10,069 nucleotides of DNA from the NCBI GenBank assembly GCA_910585065.1, contig CAJUCG010000122.1, positions 1 to 10,069 of the forward strand, in the 5' to 3' direction. A program made the position numbers and the translations under genes. The stretch is from an uncultured Lachnospiraceae bacterium. Its GTDB lineage: Bacteria; Bacillota; Clostridia; Lachnospirales; Lachnospiraceae. The notes below the pieces were generated by a model. The model saw nothing but the letters and a program-made list of their open reading frames with translations. It did no database searches and was not told where the DNA came from. Of this stretch, positions 6,381-10,069 are shown piece after piece (within the stretch, counting starts at the first letter, position 1; every line of letters begins with the position of its first letter).

Positions 6381-6420
6381 TTCCATGTCCATACAGTATA
6401 TGCCTGTATGGAGCATGGAA
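6381..6420 (-). promoter_or_regulatory. Long inverted repeat in the symporter leader
   Basis: CCATACAG (6389-6396) and CTGTATGG (6404-6411) are perfect arms around a seven-base loop. Outside them TTCCATG (6381-6387) and CATGGAA (6414-6420) pair as well, giving 15 bp with a small internal loop. No T run follows on either strand, so it is not a terminator. On the minus strand it contains TATACT, a possible -10 box, and the arms contain TACA and TGTA. It may be an operator or an RNA hairpin controlling the symporter. Confidence 0.6.
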
Positions 6421-6428
6421 GTACCAAA

Positions 6429-6443
6429 GAGAAAATTTTTCTC
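6429..6443 (-). terminator. A/T-rich hairpin after the protease gene (weak terminator)
   Basis: GAGAAAA (6429-6435) and TTTTCTC (6437-6443) are exact inverted repeats around one base, 17 bases past the protease stop codon. On the minus strand only TTTGG follows, so termination would be weak and read-through into the symporter is likely. Confidence 0.35.
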
Positions 6444-6459
6444 CCGCAAGTATGAGGAA

Positions 6460-9400
6460 TTAGTGGTTTGCCTCGATTTCCTTAACAATCTGCTGCCCGC
6501 CCTTTACTACGGAAACCGTGATTTTCTGTGCGTCCGCCGAAAGGGTGAGCGTATCTCTCTCCTCGTCGGTCAGGTTTTCCAGTCCCTCAAGTGGAAAAAT
6601 TTTCCATTCTCCATCCGCTCCCTGATAATAAATTTTCGGTTTAGTACCATCAAGCCCGCTTGCTACTGCACGGAATTGTCCGTCGTCGTAACGCCAGTTT
6701 AGCATCCCTTCCGCCAGTTTTTTTTGTGGATAATCGCGCGGATAGATATGTGAAATACCGCCATACATATCGTAGGTAATGTTCATTCCATCCGACGGAC
6801 GATCGTCCGGGAGGAGATGTATACCTTCTTTTGCTGTCTGTATTACATTTGCCTTTATCCGGTTATAGAGTTCCTCGATCTTTTGCGGGGTATCCAGCGA
6901 GGCGGCACCCTGCACAATAATATAGTGGGTATCATCAGTGTAGTAAATAATGCTTCCCGGCTGCATTTCGGATGGGATAAGCCGCCCGGAGATAAAGCCA
7001 TTCTCATCCGGCAGAGAAAAGGAGAGATCTCTTAACTGGTCCAAAACTGTCTCTTCATACAAAGATTCCGTCAGCTCCGCAATCCGGAAAATTACCCCTC
7101 GATAGACAACGAGCGCGCCCTCAAAATCAAAGCGGTAGATATGGCTGCCAAATGGTTCCTCTCTGCCATCAGATGCAATATAGTAGTGATCAAAGGCAGT
7201 GACAGGGAGGGAGAGATCGCTTTCTGTGTTGACATGGAAAACTTCGTCAAATTCCCGGACAGGGATCGATTCTTTGCGGTATTCTGTGACCGGATAGCTT
7301 TGAGTATTCACCATAAGATAATCCGATCCAAACTTAAGCTGGGTGCCAATCCAGTTGTCAATTTCCTTCTGCGAAAGATTTGCGGCAGCAGAAGGAGGAA
7401 GGTAGTAGTCCGTAACCACCCAGCTTCCGGTTAGTTTCCGGTCGGTGAAATTGTATTCTATCTCCTGCTTTCCGACAAGGATAAATCCCGTTTCATTATC
7501 CGCGGCTTCAAGAAAGAGGGTGATCTGCGATTCTGGATATTTGCCGTAAGCAAAGCGTTTTAGATAAGTAATTTGCGTATTTTGACTATCGTTCATCTTT
7601 ATTTGTGTTTCATCAAAGGTATAGTTTTCGTTGTCCGGAATGCGGATATAGTAGTTTCCCTCCTCATAGATAATATCCCCGTTTTCCTCGGAAAATTCCT
7701 GTGGATTTAGGTATTCGGACAGCGGTTTCCCGAAAAGAACCTCGATCTCATGATTTAATGTATCTTCATCCACCTTGGCATAAGCGGTCTTCATATCGCG
7801 GCGAGAGGAGTAGCGGTTGACGGTTTCGCCGTCAAAATTGCCACTGTAGGAATAGAATAAATAATCTTTCCAGAATGCGGCATTCAAATCTTTTTCCGCA
7901 TAAAAGTCCGGCATAAAGAGAGTAACGCGCTGCAGATGGGAAACATCCTCCTCAGAGCAAAGAAAGATAAGGTTTTTATTCCGGAATCCTTTGATCTCCC
8001 CTTCGGTTCTCTCTTCTTTTCCGGTCAGAATATAGCCATTGTCGTTCTCTGCGGCTTCAATATAGAGCGTGATTTCCGAGAGCGGGGTATCCCCATCCTC
8101 AAGGTATTTTGGAAATACAATCTTTGTTCTTCCATCCTCCGCAAGGGTGGTTGTCGATACGCCGAAAGCGTAATCCGGCGAGTCGGAAACGCTGATATAG
8201 TAAAAGCCGCCCTCATAGAGAAGATTATTGTTATCCACAAGAAGATCCGGACGTTCTACAAATTCGGATAGAGCCCTGCCGAAAAAAAGTTTTGTTGCCC
8301 GGTCAAGTTCCCCCGCAGCGATCTCATTGTAGGCAATCTGGGAATCGTATTGCGAGTTATAATGCTCCACCATTTTGGCTTTGCAGCCGGTAACAGGTTC
8401 CGTTTTATTAACATTTGTATAAACCGAGAACAGATAATTTTTCCAGAAATCGATATCCATATCCTCCTCCGATGAAAAATTCGGGAGGGAAAAGGAAAGA
8501 TTTAATAGGCTGTACAGGGATTCTCCATCAAGGGAACAAATTTTTTTGTCTGAATTATTCTCTGTGTCAGGAGGTGTGAGACCTTCGCCGCGAGGAGAAG
8601 GCACAGGAGTAGGATTGTTTTCTTCCCCGCTTTTTGCTGCTTTGGGTATGGTCATAAATGCCGCTGTACAAAATATGGCAAGCAGAATAACAAGCCCAAA
8701 AACCAAGAAATTCTTTTTTCTTTTTTTCATAATATTTTTCACACGCCTTTCTGTGTTGGATTCGCCGAACGCCGGTCCCGTATGCAGACTGCTCTGTGCT
8801 TCGGCAAAGGAGAGCAAAGTTTTTGCATAGTCTTTTCGTTGCGTCTGTGCGGCGAAATTTAATGTACTCTCATCACAAAACATTTCCATATCCTGATTCA
8901 TCTTGTACATTGCAAGCCAGACAAAGGGATTCCACCAGTGCAGACAGAGACAGATAAGCCCCGCCATATGCAAAAGCGGGTCGTGATGGCGAATGTGGGT
9001 CTGCTCATGCGAGAGGATATGTGCCCTTGCCTCCGGGGTTAAATGGTACGGCAAAATAATGCGCGGGCGGAAAATGCCGACGACAAAGGGGGAAAGGATC
9101 GCCTCACAGAGCCAGATATTGCCTTCCTCGCAGATAGCGGTACTGATCTGTCGTCTAAGCCTTAGAAACTGAAAGAGGAAGACCAGCGCGGTGATCAGAG
9201 TGCCGATAAGCGAGAGGGCGGGCAGAATTGATAACAGATAATTTAAATTCTGTCCGTTGTACTTCTCCGGAGAGGAAGTCTTCTCCTGTGTTTTTGTCTG
9301 CGGTAGTTTCCCTGAGGAAATCGGGGAATTTAGGAAGCCTTCATTTTTTGTACTCCCATTAAGGAAATTTCCAAAATTTTCCTTACCAATAGGAAGTTTT

Positions 9401-9696
9401 TCTGTATCCGCACCCTGCTGCCCCAAATTTTTGGTAAACTGACCCGCCGTGCGCAAGCTGAGAGAAAATATTTCCGGGGAAATACTACCAGTTTGCGCGG
9501 AGGGGATTTCCGGCTGCAAGCTAAATCGGGTTTCGATAAAAACAGGGCATAGAAGACGCACAATGACCAGCAGCCAGAGCAGACGGGTGTAAAGACCAGA
9601 ATATTTTTTTAAAAGGAGCCTTGCGATAAATACAATAATAATCAGGAAACAAGCCTGAAAGCTCATGTGCCATAGGGTATGTATAATAGTGGTCAT
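6460..9696 (-). CDS. M56-family (BlaR1-like) membrane sensor metalloprotease with a very large ectodomain
   Basis: A 1078-residue membrane protein. Membrane segments are seen at about 12-30, 38-54, 152-178 and 329-350, the BlaR1 topology. The cytosolic zinc protease has VGIFRPRIILP (206-216), HEQTH with His230, Glu231 and His234, and WNPFVW followed by EMFCDES. Known members sense a signal outside and act on a BlaI-type repressor, whose gene lies 31 bases upstream. The outer part is unlike BlaR1's penicillin-binding domain: two copies of a roughly 165-residue unit (about 395-563 and 587-746, sharing FWK-YLF, LFG-LSE, YEGG-YYI and EITLYIEAAEN-type motifs), then a module at about 755-870 (GSWVVTDYYLPP, IDNWIGTQL) and a C-terminal part to 1078. 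The loop at 58-150 is also long and Asn/Gly-rich. Start 9696 has AAGGAG seven bases before it. The inducing signal is unknown. Confidence 0.92.
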   Translation of the reverse strand: MTTIIHTLWHMSFQACFLIIIVFIARLLLKKYSGLYTRLLWLLVIVRLLCPVFIETRFSLQPEIPSAQTGSISPEIFSLSLRTAGQFTKNLGQQGADTEKLPIGKENFGNFLNGSTKNEGFLNSPISSGKLPQTKTQEKTSSPEKYNGQNLNYLLSILPALSLIGTLITALVFLFQFLRLRRQISTAICEEGNIWLCEAILSPFVVGIFRPRIILPYHLTPEARAHILSHEQTHIRHHDPLLHMAGLICLCLHWWNPFVWLAMYKMNQDMEMFCDESTLNFAAQTQRKDYAKTLLSFAEAQSSLHTGPAFGESNTERRVKNIMKKRKKNFLVFGLVILLAIFCTAAFMTIPKAAKSGEENNPTPVPSPRGEGLTPPDTENNSDKKICSLDGESLYSLLNLSFSLPNFSSEEDMDIDFWKNYLFSVYTNVNKTEPVTGCKAKMVEHYNSQYDSQIAYNEIAAGELDRATKLFFGRALSEFVERPDLLVDNNNLLYEGGFYYISVSDSPDYAFGVSTTTLAEDGRTKIVFPKYLEDGDTPLSEITLYIEAAENDNGYILTGKEERTEGEIKGFRNKNLIFLCSEEDVSHLQRVTLFMPDFYAEKDLNAAFWKDYLFYSYSGNFDGETVNRYSSRRDMKTAYAKVDEDTLNHEIEVLFGKPLSEYLNPQEFSEENGDIIYEEGNYYIRIPDNENYTFDETQIKMNDSQNTQITYLKRFAYGKYPESQITLFLEAADNETGFILVGKQEIEYNFTDRKLTGSWVVTDYYLPPSAAANLSQKEIDNWIGTQLKFGSDYLMVNTQSYPVTEYRKESIPVREFDEVFHVNTESDLSLPVTAFDHYYIASDGREEPFGSHIYRFDFEGALVVYRGVIFRIAELTESLYEETVLDQLRDLSFSLPDENGFISGRLIPSEMQPGSIIYYTDDTHYIIVQGAASLDTPQKIEELYNRIKANVIQTAKEGIHLLPDDRPSDGMNITYDMYGGISHIYPRDYPQKKLAEGMLNWRYDDGQFRAVASGLDGTKPKIYYQGADGEWKIFPLEGLENLTDEERDTLTLSADAQKITVSVVKGGQQIVKEIEANH
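7459..8514 (-). repeat. Two tandem ectodomain units within the M56 protein
   Basis: Protein-level duplication: unit A at about 8008-8514 and unit B at about 7459-7938. Shared landmarks in the same order are DFWKNYLF/AFWKDYLF, LFFGRALSEF/LFGKPLSEY, LLYEGGFYYI/IIYEEGNYYI and SEITLYIEAAENDNGYIL/SQITLFLEAADNETGFIL. The copies are clearly diverged, so the duplication is old. The fold is not recognised. Confidence 0.85.
8582..8601. repeat. Short imperfect palindrome encoding SPRGEG in the linker
   Basis: CCTTCGCC (8582-8589) and GGAGAAGG (8594-8601) pair with one mismatch around GCGA. On the coding strand the element yields PSPRGEG at residues 367-372 of the M56 protein, in the flexible linker just outside the last membrane segment. 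The peptide is typical of small intergenic palindromic repeats that have entered genes; that reading is inference. Confidence 0.4.
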
Positions 9697-9703
9697 CGAA
9701 TCT

Positions 9704-9709
9704 CTCCTT
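9704..9709 (-). promoter_or_regulatory. Ribosome binding site of the M56 protease gene
   Basis: AAGGAG with a seven-base spacer to ATG 9696-9694, inside the 31-base gap after the repressor gene; it supports separate translation from a shared mRNA. Confidence 0.8.
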
Positions 9710-9727
9710 TCTATAGAGCAAAAACAT

Positions 9728-10069
9728 CTACTCTTCCTGTGCGTCGTCGATTAGTTTTCGGATGCGATCGGCCTCTTCCTTTGAAAGTTTGCGATCTTTT
9801 AGGAATGCAGCGAGAAAAGTGGGGAGATGTCCATGGCTGGTGCGCTGCAAAAGTTCCTCACTCTCCTGTCTGTCCACCTCAGTTTTGTCCACCAGAGAGG
9901 AAACAATAGTATTTTCATTTTTTACAATTCCCTTGTCGGAAAGTTTCTTGATTACGGTGTAGGTGGTTGATTTTTTCCATCCCAGCTTGTCATTGCAAAG
10001 TTTTACTAACTGGGGGCTGGCAATCGGCTCGTTCTCCCAGAGAATGCATAAAAAACGGTACTCGCTTTC
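9728..10069 (-). CDS. BlaI/MecI/CopY-family repressor (3' part; start outside the window)
   Basis: 113 codons and the stop TAG (9730-9728) are visible and the frame is open to the window edge, so a short N-terminal stretch is missing. Seen: a winged-helix DNA-binding domain with ESEYRFLCILWENEP, the helix pattern SPQLVKLCNDKLGWKKSTTYTVIKK split as in the family, and LSDKGIV before the wing. The C-terminal dimerisation helices include LPTFLAAFLKDRKLS and ADRIRKLIDDA. The family binds dyads as a dimer and is released by proteolysis triggered by the partner protease, encoded immediately downstream. The staphylococcal scissile Asn-Phe bond aligns roughly with Ala-Phe in LAAFL here. It forms an operon with the M56 gene. 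Confidence 0.92.
   Translation of the reverse strand, partial: ESEYRFLCILWENEPIASPQLVKLCNDKLGWKKSTTYTVIKKLSDKGIVKNENTIVSSLVDKTEVDRQESEELLQRTSHGHLPTFLAAFLKDRKLSKEEADRIRKLIDDAQEE

Noticed and set aside
6363..6459. Glycine riboswitch or T-box before the amino-acid symporter
   Set aside because: The leader is under 100 bases and shows only a simple hairpin; no T-box or glycine aptamer core elements are visible.
6363..6488. N-terminal extension of the symporter frame overlapping the M56 gene
   Set aside because: It runs through the leader dyad and overlaps the upstream stop; its ATG codons lack ribosome sites, whereas ATG 6362 has AAGGAG at six bases.
8546..8830. Plus-strand open frame opposite the M56 linker
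   Set aside because: Antisense shadow of the transmembrane segment and linker; the hydrophobic and phenylalanine runs are complements of lysine codons.
6460..9696. Beta-lactam resistance operon
   Set aside because: A BlaI/BlaR1-like pair is present, but there is no penicillin-binding sensor domain in the protease and no beta-lactamase or alternative PBP gene in the window.

Overview
The window looks like ordinary chromosome from a low-to-mid G+C anaerobic Firmicute, most likely a Lachnospiraceae-type clostridium. This is inferred from strong AGGAGG-type ribosome sites, housekeeping promoters of TTGCAA/TTGACC-N17-TATAGT type, dense tRNA genes, a soluble hybrid histidine kinase of the kind common in that group, and a BlaI/M56 regulatory pair. 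No phage, transposase, CRISPR array or integrase is visible.

Left part (1-476): a tRNA cluster reads rightward: tRNA-Gly(TCC, cut by the window edge), tRNA-Arg(TCT), tRNA-His(GTG), an intrinsic terminator, then tRNA-Gln(TTG) and a second, probably two-way, terminator. A DJ-1/PfpI-family gene (512-1063, minus) follows, divergent from a 474-residue lipoprotein with a von Willebrand A domain (1230-2654, plus). The spacer between them holds a clear housekeeping promoter for the DJ-1 gene and an ECF-sigma-like promoter candidate for the lipoprotein.

Middle (2671-4950): tRNA-Lys(TTT, minus) and tRNA-Leu(TAG, plus) are divergently transcribed, each from a near-consensus promoter with a 17-base spacer. 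About 120 bases after tRNA-Leu comes a cytosolic hybrid sensor histidine kinase with a C-terminal receiver domain. No good promoter or strong terminator lies between them, so the kinase may share the tRNA promoter. A 26-base perfect palindrome separates the kinase from the convergent gene.

Right part (4977-10069, all minus): in transcription order, a BlaI/MecI-family repressor (3' part only), a very large M56 (BlaR1-like) membrane metalloprotease of 1078 residues, and a sodium:alanine/glycine symporter. The BlaI-BlaR1 pair should work as a membrane sensor whose cytosolic zinc protease leads to loss of the repressor. The ectodomain is not a penicillin-binding domain: it is about 730 residues long and contains two clear tandem copies of a roughly 165-residue unit followed by further unrecognised modules. 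The stimulus is therefore unlikely to be a beta-lactam sensed in the classical way. The symporter leader carries a long hairpin or dyad with TACA/TGTA arms, a candidate control site possibly linking it to the upstream repressor.

Most interesting items: the repeated ectodomain of the M56 sensor, the dyad before the symporter, the lysine-rich tandem repeat inside the symporter, and the possible tRNA-kinase cotranscript.
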